Source: Thalassobacillus cyri
Lineage (GTDB): Bacteria > Bacillota > Bacilli > Bacillales > Halobacillaceae
Assembly: GCF_900107755.1 (NCBI RefSeq)
Contig: NZ_FNQR01000015.1
Span: 1-64,000, forward strand
Length of the DNA: 64,000 nt
Reading direction: 5' to 3'
The translations under genes and the position numbers were made by a program. The notes beneath the pieces were generated by a model. It worked only from the letters and a program-made list of their open reading frames with translations. It did no database searches and was not told the DNA's origin. Shown piece by piece: positions 35,985 to 43,416 of this stretch; position 1 is the first letter of the stretch; the number at the start of each line of letters is the position of its first letter.

Positions 35985-36278
35985 TTAAATACTGAATTCA
36001 CTACGCTCATTATTTTGAGAATTGGATGGACTGTCTGTTCGGGAAGAGAGACGGTCTGATAAACCTTCTTCTTCTACCTCATCGCGTAGAAGTCCAACCG
36101 CTTCCGCATAACGCAACCAAGTATCCACACTTGCAATTACAACACGTGCTTCTACGGTAATTAATTCAATACCTACGACTGAGACTCGTGCAAAGGCATC
36201 AATGACGATCCCTTTGTCTAAAATTCGGTCAATAACCTCTGCCAAGCTACTGCTATCTGTTGATTTTTGTACTGCCAT
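35985..36278 (-). CDS. gvpB: Major gas vesicle shell protein GvpA/GvpB
   Basis: 97 aa. [20 protein letters not shown] and [20 protein letters not shown] are the nearly invariant GvpA core that forms the ribbed gas-permeable shell. Here DAF-ARVS replaces the usual DAW-VRVS. An acidic/Ser-rich tail of about 25 residues follows the core, longer than in GvpA of cyanobacteria. Only one such gene is present, whereas B. megaterium has gvpA and gvpB. AAAGGGG ribosome site. Confidence 0.94.
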   Translation of the reverse strand: MAVQKSTDSSSLAEVIDRILDKGIVIDAFARVSVVGIELITVEARVVIASVDTWLRYAEAVGLLRDEVEEEGLSDRLSSRTDSPSNSQNNERSEFSI

Positions 36279-36305
36279 TTTCAATTACCCCTTTCTTTTT
36301 TAATA

Positions 36306-36911
36306 CTAACTGGAAGTTTTTGTATTTGAAGGGTGCTTAATATCATTAGCGCTTTTGATGTCAGTAGAACTCTTAATGTCTATTGCACTTTTGATATCGT
36401 TTGCGCCTTTGATATCACTTACCCCTTTTATCTTGTTACCTGATTTTCCATTAGTTTTTTCTTTCATTTCCTCTTGAAAATCTTCACCAGCTTCTTTTAC
36501 CCCGGCAAGTTTATCTTTAAACTTTAACAACGCGTTTTGTGCTTTTTCCTGTACAGTTTCAGCGTTGGAATGCACTTTTTCAGCGTTTTCTTCTTTCGCT
36601 TCCTGTAAATTCTCTGAAGCTTCGTTTACTTTATCCTGCATGTTTTCCTTGAAATTCTCTTTCATTTGATCGGCAATTTCACTTTTTACTTCTTTTTGTG
36701 TTTCTTCTTTTAATTCTGTAGGGTCATCAGCTCGATCTACGATTCTGGCTACTCTCGGGAGTTTATCTTCCACAACTTCAGTGGATCGCTTTACCCCTTT
36801 TTTCATCTTCTTCCTTACTTTGGGAAGCAGAAAGGAAGAAGCAGCAAGGGTAAGCCCCCCAGCTAAGCTGGTTGTTCCTGCGTTTTCTTTCACTTTATCC
36901 GTTTTGCTCAT
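36306..36911 (-). CDS. gvpQ: Gas vesicle accessory protein GvpQ with C-terminal hexapeptide repeats
   Basis: 201 aa from ATG 36911 (AAGGAGG, 7 bases). N-terminal basic segment with a hydrophobic stretch (about 13-30, LAGGLTLAASSFLLP), then a long Glu/Lys/Gln coiled coil (about 60-150). The C-terminus has five DIK triplets spaced six residues apart (DIKGANDIKSAIDIKSST and on). First gene of the cluster as in B. megaterium, where gvpP lies before it. Role unknown. Confidence 0.8.
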   Translation of the reverse strand: MSKTDKVKENAGTTSLAGGLTLAASSFLLPKVRKKMKKGVKRSTEVVEDKLPRVARIVDRADDPTELKEETQKEVKSEIADQMKENFKENMQDKVNEASENLQEAKEENAEKVHSNAETVQEKAQNALLKFKDKLAGVKEAGEDFQEEMKEKTNGKSGNKIKGVSDIKGANDIKSAIDIKSSTDIKSANDIKHPSNTKTSS

Positions 36912-36975
36912 ACACGACCTCCTTTTGGAAGTTTTCCCAAAATGATGAAATTGTGGATGACCCATATTGTTGTTG

Positions 36976-37000
36976 ATACCCCATCTATATGGATAAAAAC
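36976..37000 (-). promoter_or_regulatory. Candidate SigB-type promoter of the gas vesicle cluster
   Basis: On the minus strand GTTTTT, 13 bases, GGGTAT, close to the SigB consensus GTTTAA-N12-15-GGGTAT, 65 bases before gvpQ. A SigA -35 like TTGACC is also nearby without a matching -10. General-stress control is inferred. Confidence 0.4.
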
Positions 37001-37233
37001 TAGGTCAAATTTAGTGTTATATTTTTGTTGGATATATTATCCTTTATTATTAAAGGAAAAATAAGAGGATAACAGCCAATATAGGCTATAAATTAGGTGT
37101 AAGGAATGTATTGTTACAGATATTACAAAAGTATTATTTTGACTGTGAAGAGGTTTATCATCCCGGATAACGGATATGTGACAAATATAGCTAGTTCAAA
37201 AGAATAATAATGAATCGAAAGGAGTATGAAATT

Positions 37234-37593
37234 ATGGATAAAATTCTCTTCATCCAGACAGGTATGGGTATCGATGTGCACGGACAGAACGTAACAAAAG
37301 CGTCTTTAAGAGCGATTCAGGATGCCATCAACTTCAACTCTATGCCAGGTATCGAAGAGGCTTTGCCAGAAAAATCTATGGACAATATGAAGGTGAACGT
37401 CAAACTGGCCATCCCTCGCGACCAGGAGAAATTAAATGAAGATGAAGTAAAAAAAGCGATTCCCTACGGAAGTGTTTCCGTCGAGGTGGTGGATGGCGGA
37501 ATGGCTACCACCAGTGGAATCATTTTAGAGGATAAAAATGACAATAACGATCTTATGTACATGGTGAACGCATCCATCGAAGTAGGATATTGA
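37234..37593 (+). CDS. Lin0512-family protein
   Basis: 119 aa. LFIQTGMGIDVHGQNVTKAS, then RAIQDAINFNSMPGIEEALP and the C-terminal VANASIEVGY-like end fit the Lin0512 family (conserved in Firmicutes, role unknown). The Gly-rich start, IDVHGQN and internal Lys/Asp pattern suggest a small ligand-binding enzyme. ATG 37234 chosen for its AAAGGAG. Divergent from the gas-vesicle cluster, separated by 322 bases. Confidence 0.75.
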   Translation: MDKILFIQTGMGIDVHGQNVTKASLRAIQDAINFNSMPGIEEALPEKSMDNMKVNVKLAIPRDQEKLNEDEVKKAIPYGSVSVEVVDGGMATTSGIILEDKNDNNDLMYMVNASIEVGY

Positions 37594-37604
37594 TGAAGGA
37601 TTCA

Positions 37605-37634
37605 AAAAGGCTGCCTCACACTGGGGCAGCCTTT
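37605..37634. terminator. Bidirectional terminator
   Basis: AAAGGCTGCC-TCACACT-GGGGCAGCCTTTT hairpin between convergent Lin0512 and gdnD genes. Confidence 0.88.
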
Positions 37635-37635
37635 T

Positions 37636-37950
37636 CTATGAAACCATCCTTAATCCGATTGTCGCTATGATAATGACAGTAATAAAGAAAACACGTTTCC
37701 AATCCCTTGGTTCCTGATAGAAGACCATCCCCAGAATGGTACTGCCAACCGTGCCGATTCCTGTCCATACTGCATAAGCTGTCCCCATCGGAAGTTTTTG
37801 CATGGCAAGTTTCAGGAACAAAAAACTGGAGGCCATCAAAAGAAGCATGAATAATAGGGTAGTCAACTTCCGATCACGGTTAACTTTATTGATCATTACA
37901 ACCCCACTCATTTCAAATGCACCTGCAATAATTAAGTAAATCCAACTCAT
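37636..37950 (-). CDS. gdnD: Guanidinium exporter subunit, SMR family (YkkD/GdnD-like)
   Basis: 104 aa with four membrane helices. SMR signatures: the conserved TM1 Glu in [12 protein letters not shown] and [17 protein letters not shown]. Strongly similar in pattern to B. subtilis YkkD. It follows gdnC with a 4-base overlap, and both lie behind a guanidine-I riboswitch. Such pairs form heterodimeric guanidinium/proton antiporters. Confidence 0.9.
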   Translation of the reverse strand: MSWIYLIIAGAFEMSGVVMINKVNRDRKLTTLLFMLLLMASSFLFLKLAMQKLPMGTAYAVWTGIGTVGSTILGMVFYQEPRDWKRVFFITVIIIATIGLRMVS

Positions 37951-38288
37951 TGCTTTCTACCTTCCTCAGCTGTATCTGCCGTCACGGTCTTTAATCCTAT
38001 GATACCGACAAGCAATAGGACGATCCATAAAATTTTAGAAAGTTGAAAAGGAACACCAAAGAACAAGATTTCTGACAGTACAGTACCCGCTGTCCCCAAC
38101 CCTACAAATACTGCATAAACTGTTGCCACCGGAAGAGTCCGTCCGGCAGTAACTAAGTAATAAAAGCTGACAACCATAGCTATCACTGTAGCTGTCCATT
38201 CCAATATACTATCAGCATGTTTCAGCCCGATGACCCAGCCAACTTCAAATCCGGCAGCCAGAACTATTTTCAACCATGTTCCCGTCAT
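37947..38288 (-). CDS. gdnC: Guanidinium exporter subunit, SMR family (YkkC/GdnC-like)
   Basis: 113 aa, four helices, with TM1 Glu in [16 protein letters not shown] and [20 protein letters not shown] 38288 selected from three clustered Met codons because it has TGGGGA about 7 bases upstream; 38366 lies inside the riboswitch. Partner of gdnD. Confidence 0.9.
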   Translation of the reverse strand: MTGTWLKIVLAAGFEVGWVIGLKHADSILEWTATVIAMVVSFYYLVTAGRTLPVATVYAVFVGLGTAGTVLSEILFFGVPFQLSKILWIVLLLVGIIGLKTVTADTAEEGRKQ

Positions 38289-38317
38289 TTTCATTCCCCA
38301 TTTCTTCATAAAAAAAA

Positions 38318-38428
38318 GAGAGATACCTCTGTGGATATCTCCCGGGCTTTTGTCCCTCCGTGTCACAGCTTAGCTGTGTGCTCCCTCTCGGACCTGACCA
38401 ATTTAAGCATGCGGAACCCTAGAGAGCA
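38318..38428 (-). promoter_or_regulatory. Guanidine-I (ykkC) riboswitch with terminator
   Basis: Minus strand contains the ykkC landmarks in order: CTAGGGTTCCG, GGTCCGAGAGG, ACACGG, and GGGACAAAAGCCCGGGAGA. A terminator hairpin GAGATATCC...GGTATCTC plus eight T (38310-38317) overlaps the aptamer 3' end, so guanidine binding would block termination. Genes downstream are guanidinium exporters. Confidence 0.93.
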
Positions 38429-38431
38429 ATT

Positions 38432-38460
38432 ATTATAATTATCACTAATATGTAAGTGAA
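38432..38460 (-). promoter_or_regulatory. Promoter of gdnCD
   Basis: TTCACT, 17-base spacer, TATAAT on the minus strand. Predicted start about 38425, at the riboswitch 5' end. Confidence 0.6.
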
Positions 38461-38558
38461 TTTCAAGGCTAACGATGTAAAGAGAAATATGGCATCCGAC
38501 TATTTTGTTGTATCCTACACATAATAACTCTAATGAAAAAGGAAATGGGGTGGAAATA

Positions 38559-38741
38559 ATGGGTAGAGATGATCATCGTAAAGCGAATGGGAAAAATGAT
38601 TCCTCACTTCCGCAGACGCCGAAGTATGCGAAGAAAGCTCATGCAAGTGATGTTGATTTTTCAGAAGAATTCGCTGACCACGAAGACAAAGAGGCACAAG
38701 CACGCGCACGGGCAGCAGATAATCGTATGGACAAGAAATAA
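38559..38741 (+). CDS. yfhD: YfhD-family small protein
   Basis: 60 aa, very hydrophilic: NDSSLPQTPKYAKK, then DVDFSEEFADHEDKEAQARA and a Lys/Arg end. LPQTPK and FSEE-AD---EAQARA-AAD are the YfhD family pattern of sporulating bacilli. ATG 38559 has ATGGGGTGG upstream. Function unknown, probably spore-associated. Confidence 0.8.
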   Translation: MGRDDHRKANGKNDSSLPQTPKYAKKAHASDVDFSEEFADHEDKEAQARARAADNRMDKK

Positions 38742-38752
38742 TAAATAGTCAA

Positions 38753-38806
38753 TAGGTCCGATCTCTTCAACACCTGTCTATGGATAGGGAGGAGATCGGA
38801 CCTTTT
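38753..38806 (+). terminator. yfhD terminator
   Basis: AGGTCCGATCTC...GAGATCGGACCTTTT hairpin with a 20-base loop. Confidence 0.8.
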
Positions 38807-38932
38807 CCTGTGTCTGGCTGGGAAGAAGGATTTATCCTTATCGATAACGAAATAAGAATTAAGAAGTTAAAAGGTAAGGTTCTGTTAAACCTTTGTGCTG
38901 ATTTTACAGTAAAGCTCCTTTTTTTGAAGACT

Positions 38933-39163
38933 CAGTTTCGAGACTTTAGGTTGCGGTTATGGTGGCTTGGAAAACGGATCGCTTTCCGTGGCATGTGGTG
39001 AGCTTCCTCAGGCTTCGCCTTGTGGGATCTTACCAATCATATTCATCCCACAGGACTTTGAATAAACATCTTGAATACACACCGCACGAAGGAAATGCGT
39101 AGCATTTCCGAGGAGTCTCACCGTTTTCCCAACCACCATACAGAGTTTAGTATCTCGAAACTG
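38933..39163. repeat. MITE-like noncoding repeat (family 2, copy 1)
   Basis: 231 bp bounded by perfect 11-bp inverted ends CAGTTTCGAGA / TCTCGAAACTG. Interior landmarks (CTTTCCG, GGCATGTGGTGAGC, CATATTCATCCC) recur in copy 2 at 60169-60391. No ORF with a ribosome site. Confidence 0.7.
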
Positions 39164-39275
39164 GCTGCCAAGAATGATGTGCTATTGAAGCAGAAAATAC
39201 AATAAATTCAGCATTATGACAGGGTTTTTTCCGAGATTAAATTGTACATTAAAGGCGATTTCGATTATCTTATGT

Positions 39276-39560
39276 GGCAAGGGGCATGGGGGAAGGGTGA
39301 GACTCCTGCGGGAAAGGATAGACTGGCAAGACCCCGCAGAGCTTTAGCTCGAGGAGGCTTGCCGTCTTCCCCGCGGAAAGAAATTAATGCGTAATCACCT
39401 TGGGAGAAACGACACGCATAAGCAGAACAGCAAAAGGGAAGGGTTCTTTCTTCCCGTTGATGGACTGCTTATGTCGCGAGTGTCTAGGTGATGGATCTAG
39501 AAAGCGAATCCTTCCCCAAGGACCCTAATCTCCTCCAATATCTCGAAATCAAGTCTTCGA
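39276..39560. repeat. Composite repeat-like noncoding DNA
   Basis: Contains GGTGAGACTCCTGCGGGAAAGG and CCCCGCGGAAAG stretches of the kind scattered through Bacillaceae genomes, a long CACGCATAAGCAG...CTGCTTATGTCGCGAG inverted pair, and an ATCTCGAAA end like family 2. Probably a degraded or nested element. I see nothing else between 38807 and 39645. Confidence 0.5.
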
Positions 39561-39645
39561 CTTTTCGGCCCTATAATGGAATAAGCGTTTTATGAAAAAT
39601 AAACAACCACGTTTAACAGAACCTAAGGAAATGAGGTGATTTAAT

Positions 39646-40017
39646 ATGCCATTTGTTTTTGAAGGAGTCGACCATGTCCAACTAGCAGCTCCTGAGGGAA
39701 GTGAAAATCAGGCTAGGAAGTTTTTTGCAGAATTATTGGGGATGGAGGAGGTTGAAAAGCCCGAAGCATTAAAGAAAAGAGGAGGAGTCTGGTTCCAGTG
39801 TGGAATTCAGCAGATACATATTGGAATAGAAAAAGATTTTAGCCCTGCCAAAAAAGCTCATCCAGCCTTAGTTGTTAAAAATATCGATCAACTGATGAGT
39901 CACTTGAGCAAAAAGGAGGCAGCGTATCAAAAAGATGATAAGCTGCCAAATGCAAAACGTATTTACTTAGAAGACCCTTTCGGTAACAGGATAGAAATAT
40001 TGGAATGGCAGAGTTGA
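39646..40017 (+). CDS. VOC/glyoxalase-family protein
   Basis: 123 aa, two paired beta-alpha-beta units: VDHVQLAAPEGSENQARKFF in the first, HPALVVKNIDQLMSHL and IYLEDPFGNRIEILEW in the second. Metal-ligand positions His (VDHVQL), His (QQIHIGI) and Glu (RIEILE) are present. Substrate unknown; members include glyoxalase I, dioxygenases and thiol transferases. GAGGTG ribosome site. Confidence 0.85.
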   Translation: MPFVFEGVDHVQLAAPEGSENQARKFFAELLGMEEVEKPEALKKRGGVWFQCGIQQIHIGIEKDFSPAKKAHPALVVKNIDQLMSHLSKKEAAYQKDDKLPNAKRIYLEDPFGNRIEILEWQS

Positions 40018-40037
40018 CGAAACAAAGTCAACTCTGT
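40011..40037. terminator. Bidirectional terminator
   Basis: CAGAGTTGACG-AAACAAA-GTCAACTCTG hairpin overlapping the stop of the VOC gene and the end of the murE-like gene. Confidence 0.65.
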
Positions 40038-41494
40038 ATTAGTTTCTTTTGAGGATTCCTTGAAAACCTATCGAGGAACTCAACACAATGGATATCAGAA
40101 TCAACTGGATATTTATAAGCTTGTTCGTAGGCTTCATGTCCTTTCCCGGTGATAATGATCCAATCACCGGGTTTGGCATTATCCCAAGCGTGTTTAATTG
40201 CTTTGGTGCGATCGTAAATGACCTTCCCTGACGTAGTGCCATGGGTGTGATGCAAATCTTTTAATTCTTTTTCCATCGCTTCAGGTTTTTCGCCGTATAA
40301 ATCATCTCCGGTCAATATATACCGTGTAGCGGTCGAAGCACTGATACTCAACATTTCTTTACGCTTGGTCCGATCTCTCCCGCCCCGGAATCCGAATACA
40401 TGGATGATACGCCGTGCACCTTCCTTTTCAGCTGTATGAAAAATATTTTCCAGCGCGTCAGCTGTATGAGCATAATCGACGATAATGGTTGCACCGTTTG
40501 GATGTTTATATTCCTCAAATCGTCCTGGAACATGCAGTTTCAGTGCTAATGTCTCAGTGATGGAATCCCACGCTATTCCTGCTAAATAGGAAGTAAAAGC
40601 TGCAAAAGATGCATTATGGAAGTTATGCACACCCGGCATTTGAAGAGTAAGGGATATTCGCTTATCATCATGAATCAGTTGTCCCCTTTCAGGCTCTATG
40701 ATCATATCATCCGATTCCGATGAATCCACTGTATAAACTTGCTTTCCCTGATGTTTCAATCTTGCGGCCAGTTTTTTTCCCCATTCTTGCCCGGTATAGA
40801 TGACTGCCGTCCCGTCAGATTTCATTTGCTGGAATAAACTGGCTTTTGTTTCAAAATAATCTTCCATGCTTGCATGGTAATCCAGATGGTCATGTGCCAA
40901 ATTTGTAAATACTAAATGATCGAAGAAGAGACCATGAACCCTCCCCTGTCTAATTCCATGTGAAGATACTTCCAGAATAGCGACGTCATCTTTACTTTGT
41001 GATAGAAGTTTATAAAACGTCAAGGGATCAGGTGTTGAATTAGCTGATTCATGGGCTTCACTATTTACAATATAAGAGACTGTCCCAAATGTAGCACACG
41101 AGTATCCAGCCTGTTCAAAAATACTTTTCAACATATAAGTGGTGGTTGTTTTTCCGTTCGTACCAGTTATCCCAATCAGTTTAGGGAAAGGCTTGTCTTT
41201 CATATAGAAGCTTTTAGCTACCTGAGCCAATACTTTTCTGCTATTTTTAACCTTAATATAAGGAATAGAAGCGTCCGTAATTTCTTTTTCACCAATTACG
41301 AGTGATGCGCCTCCATCTACAGCACTTTTTATGTAATTATGGCCATCGGTATTATGACCGGGTATCGCTACGAATAACGTTCCTGGTCCTACTTTACGTG
41401 AATCGCAGGAAATATCAACAATGTCTATAGACATTGCTGATGAGCTGGTTGCAATATGATGTTCGATGTTAGTAATTAGTTCAGCAGCTTTCAT
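40028..41494 (-). CDS. murE: UDP-N-acetylmuramyl-tripeptide synthetase (MurE type)
   Basis: About 488 aa Mur ligase adding the third stem-peptide residue. ATP site GITGTNGKTTT (about 108-118), HDHLDYHASMEDYFETKASLF with the carbamylated Lys, and C-terminal FGFRGGRDRTKR plus ITGKGHEAYEQ. The usual DNPR diaminopimelate motif of MurE is replaced here by DDLYGEKP, as in Lys-type or atypical enzymes. Not in a division cluster, so possibly a second, specialised copy. ATG 41494 or 41500 both fit. Confidence 0.88.
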   Translation of the reverse strand: MKAAELITNIEHHIATSSSAMSIDIVDISCDSRKVGPGTLFVAIPGHNTDGHNYIKSAVDGGASLVIGEKEITDASIPYIKVKNSRKVLAQVAKSFYMKDKPFPKLIGITGTNGKTTTTYMLKSIFEQAGYSCATFGTVSYIVNSEAHESANSTPDPLTFYKLLSQSKDDVAILEVSSHGIRQGRVHGLFFDHLVFTNLAHDHLDYHASMEDYFETKASLFQQMKSDGTAVIYTGQEWGKKLAARLKHQGKQVYTVDSSESDDMIIEPERGQLIHDDKRISLTLQMPGVHNFHNASFAAFTSYLAGIAWDSITETLALKLHVPGRFEEYKHPNGATIIVDYAHTADALENIFHTAEKEGARRIIHVFGFRGGRDRTKRKEMLSISASTATRYILTGDDLYGEKPEAMEKELKDLHHTHGTTSGKVIYDRTKAIKHAWDNAKPGDWIIITGKGHEAYEQAYKYPVDSDIHCVEFLDRFSRNPQKKLIQS

Positions 41495-41689
41495 GCGCAT
41501 GTATCTCCTTCATGGTTCGTGGGTGGATGTATTACTATTGTATAGACAAATTCTTCACCCTTCAAACTCCTACATTTGATTCCTCTCCTTATTTTATCTC
41601 TTTATATTGATTTCATCAGCAATTGTAATAAAAATTTAGTCAAAGAAATATTACTGTAATCCTTTTTGCGTTCTGTACACTTTATATTG

Positions 41690-41718
41690 TTTAAACTGTA
41701 TGAATTTTGTGTTACAAT
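41690..41718 (+). promoter_or_regulatory. Promoter of the betaine-binding protein gene
   Basis: TTTAAA, 17-base spacer, TACAAT preceded by TGTGT. It is 92 bases before the start codon. The rest of 41501-41809 shows only A/T-rich DNA. Confidence 0.45.
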
Positions 41719-41809
41719 CAATAACCGTGTGAAACATTAGATGAAAAATTTGTTAGTTGGTTTATTTTAGAAGATTTATATCACAATAACATTAAAAGGA
41801 GGAAAAAAT

Positions 41810-42712
41810 ATGAAGAATCTGCGTAAATACTTATCTGTTTTATTATTGTCACTTGTACTTATATTAGCTGCTTGCGGTGGGAATGAATCGGGTGGCGAAA
41901 ACGGTGGAGATACCAGCGGTGAAGGAGAAGCAAAAGGCACTATTACCATTGGAATGAATAACTGGGCTGAAAATGTGGCAGTTTCTAACATGTGGAAAAT
42001 TATATTGGAAGAAAAAGGATACGATGTGGAATTAAAGAATGTGGAAAAAGGGGCACTTTATGAAGCTTTATCTGCCGGTGATCTTGATATCGGTATGGAA
42101 ATTTGGCTTCCGAACACGGATAAGCCTTTTTATGAGAAATTCAAAGATGAGATTGATTGGAGAGAAACCTGGTATAAAGGCACCGATTTAGCATTGGTCG
42201 TTCCATCCTATGTAGAAGAAGTAAATTCCATTGAAGATCTTAACGATCATAAAGAGAAGTTTGATTCACGGATTGTAGGAATTGATGCAGGAGCCAGTAT
42301 CATGGATTTAACCGACCAAGTCATCAAGGAATACGATTTGGACTATTCTTTACAGGCATCATCTGAACCTACCATGATATCTGAATTAAAAAATAGCATG
42401 GAAGATGAAGAGCCTATTGTTGTGACGCTTTGGAAGCCCCACTGGACCTTTTCTGAAATGGATTTGAAAATTTTAGAGGATCCTAAAAACATTTATGGTG
42501 ACTCTGAGAACATTTCTTACGCAGCCCGTCTAGGTTTGGAAGAGGACCAGCCTCAAGTAGTTGAATGGTTTGACGCATTTATGCTTAATGACGATCAGTT
42601 AGGAAGTTTGATGGCAGAAATCAATGAAGCTGAATCCGCTGAAGAAGGCGCAAAGACATGGATTGAAGACCATCGCGATTTAATTAAAGAATGGACTGGC
42701 GGTACCGAATAA
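41810..42712 (+). CDS. opuAC: Glycine-betaine ABC transporter substrate-binding lipoprotein (OpuAC type)
   Basis: 300 aa. Lipobox LAAC (Cys about 22), a Gly/Ser/Glu linker (to about 45), then OpuAC domain: GMNNWAENVAVSNMWKIILE, GDLDIGMEIWLPNTDKPFYE, and VTLWKPHWTF. Trp residues in these three motifs form the aromatic cage for quaternary amines. No permease or ATPase gene is adjacent, so it is an orphan that must dock with a transporter elsewhere. Osmoprotection fits a halophile. Confidence 0.9.
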   Translation: MKNLRKYLSVLLLSLVLILAACGGNESGGENGGDTSGEGEAKGTITIGMNNWAENVAVSNMWKIILEEKGYDVELKNVEKGALYEALSAGDLDIGMEIWLPNTDKPFYEKFKDEIDWRETWYKGTDLALVVPSYVEEVNSIEDLNDHKEKFDSRIVGIDAGASIMDLTDQVIKEYDLDYSLQASSEPTMISELKNSMEDEEPIVVTLWKPHWTFSEMDLKILEDPKNIYGDSENISYAARLGLEEDQPQVVEWFDAFMLNDDQLGSLMAEINEAESAEEGAKTWIEDHRDLIKEWTGGTE

Positions 42713-42723
42713 CTGACCATCCT

Positions 42724-42758
42724 AAGACCTGTTCCCGAGTAAGGGAGCAGGTCTTTTT
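42724..42758 (+). terminator. opuAC terminator
   Basis: AGACCTGTTCCC-GAGTAA-GGGAGCAGGTCT hairpin followed by TTTTTT. Confidence 0.92.
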
Positions 42759-42764
42759 TGGTAG

Positions 42765-43150
42765 TTTAAGAAATTATAAAAAATGATGGTTGTGGACAAC
42801 ATTTTGTAGTGAGCCGCACCCAGCTCCGACGCACAGGACGTGCTAGTGCCGATGTCGCCACACTAGAACTACTTCTTTGAAAGTACTTCGCAGAAAAAGA
42901 CAAAGTCTTTTTTGAGGACGTGGCGTTTTCATCGGCCAGCGCCTACCCCCTTGAGGTCTTAAGTAAATCCTCTCTGTGATTAGGAAAACTCGGATTATCG
43001 CCGATGTTTTATGGCGAAAGTCTTAGTTTTACTTATACTTTAAACCTTAATTAAACTTAATTGGAATGAAAGTACAAAAACGTAACGGCGAGGCTTGACT
43101 TAAGCTTGTCGGGGGTGAGCAAGGCGCTTGCGCTTGTTCTTGGTAGAATA
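42765..43150 (+). repeat. Interspersed noncoding repeat, family 1, copy A (with nested insertion)
   Basis: Shares with 52226-52490, in the same order: AATTATAAAAA-TGATGGTTGT, CCAGCTCC, AGCGCCTACCC, GAGGTCTTAAG, CTCTCTGTGATTAGGAAAACT, TTTACTTATACTTTAAACC, GGAATGAAAGTACAAAAA and TTAAGCTTGTCGGGG. Relative to that copy it carries about 110 extra bases (about 42828-42938) between CCAGCTCC and AGCGCC, a nested repeat. Core hairpin TCGCC/GGCGA at 42998-43017. Confidence 0.75.
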
Positions 43151-43188
43151 GGCCTGTCACCTTGTTCTATCACATAACTGCTAATGTT

Positions 43189-43325
43189 AAGGGGGAGACA
43201 CGAAATGGGGGAAGTTCAATCGTTCTATCATTAAAACGATATATGTAGATGGACGAGGAAACATTTACCAGCTGTAAGTCCGTATCCTCTATCTACCACT
43301 CAATCTCGAGTGGTGCTTTTTTATG
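43189..43325 (+). promoter_or_regulatory. Candidate regulatory leader: 9-codon peptide, hairpins and terminator before the VLRF1 gene
   Basis: AAGGGGGAG (43189-43197) lies 7 bases before ATG 43205, which opens MGEVQSFYH-stop. ATCGTT near the leader end can pair with AACGAT just after its stop. Then GTAGAT/ATCTAC and GAGGA/TCCTC form a nested stem (43253-43304), and ACCACTC...GAGTGGT plus TTTTTT (43300-43325) a terminator. This layout suggests an attenuator or a small RNA; regulation of the next gene is inferred. Confidence 0.4.
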
Positions 43326-43416
43326 TGAAATTTAAGTAAGCAGGTTTGAGCATAAGTTATCGCGGTTACATACGTAATAGATAATCAGTATTTAATAAAG
43401 GAGTAGATTTAGCCTT

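Noticed and set aside
36330-36430. Short regular repeats that could suggest a CRISPR array
   Set aside because: 18-bp repeats lie in frame within gvpQ and encode a hexapeptide; there are no spacers.
43253-43325. A named riboswitch class upstream of the VLRF1 gene
   Set aside because: No landmark sequence of a known riboswitch was recognised; kept only as a candidate leader.
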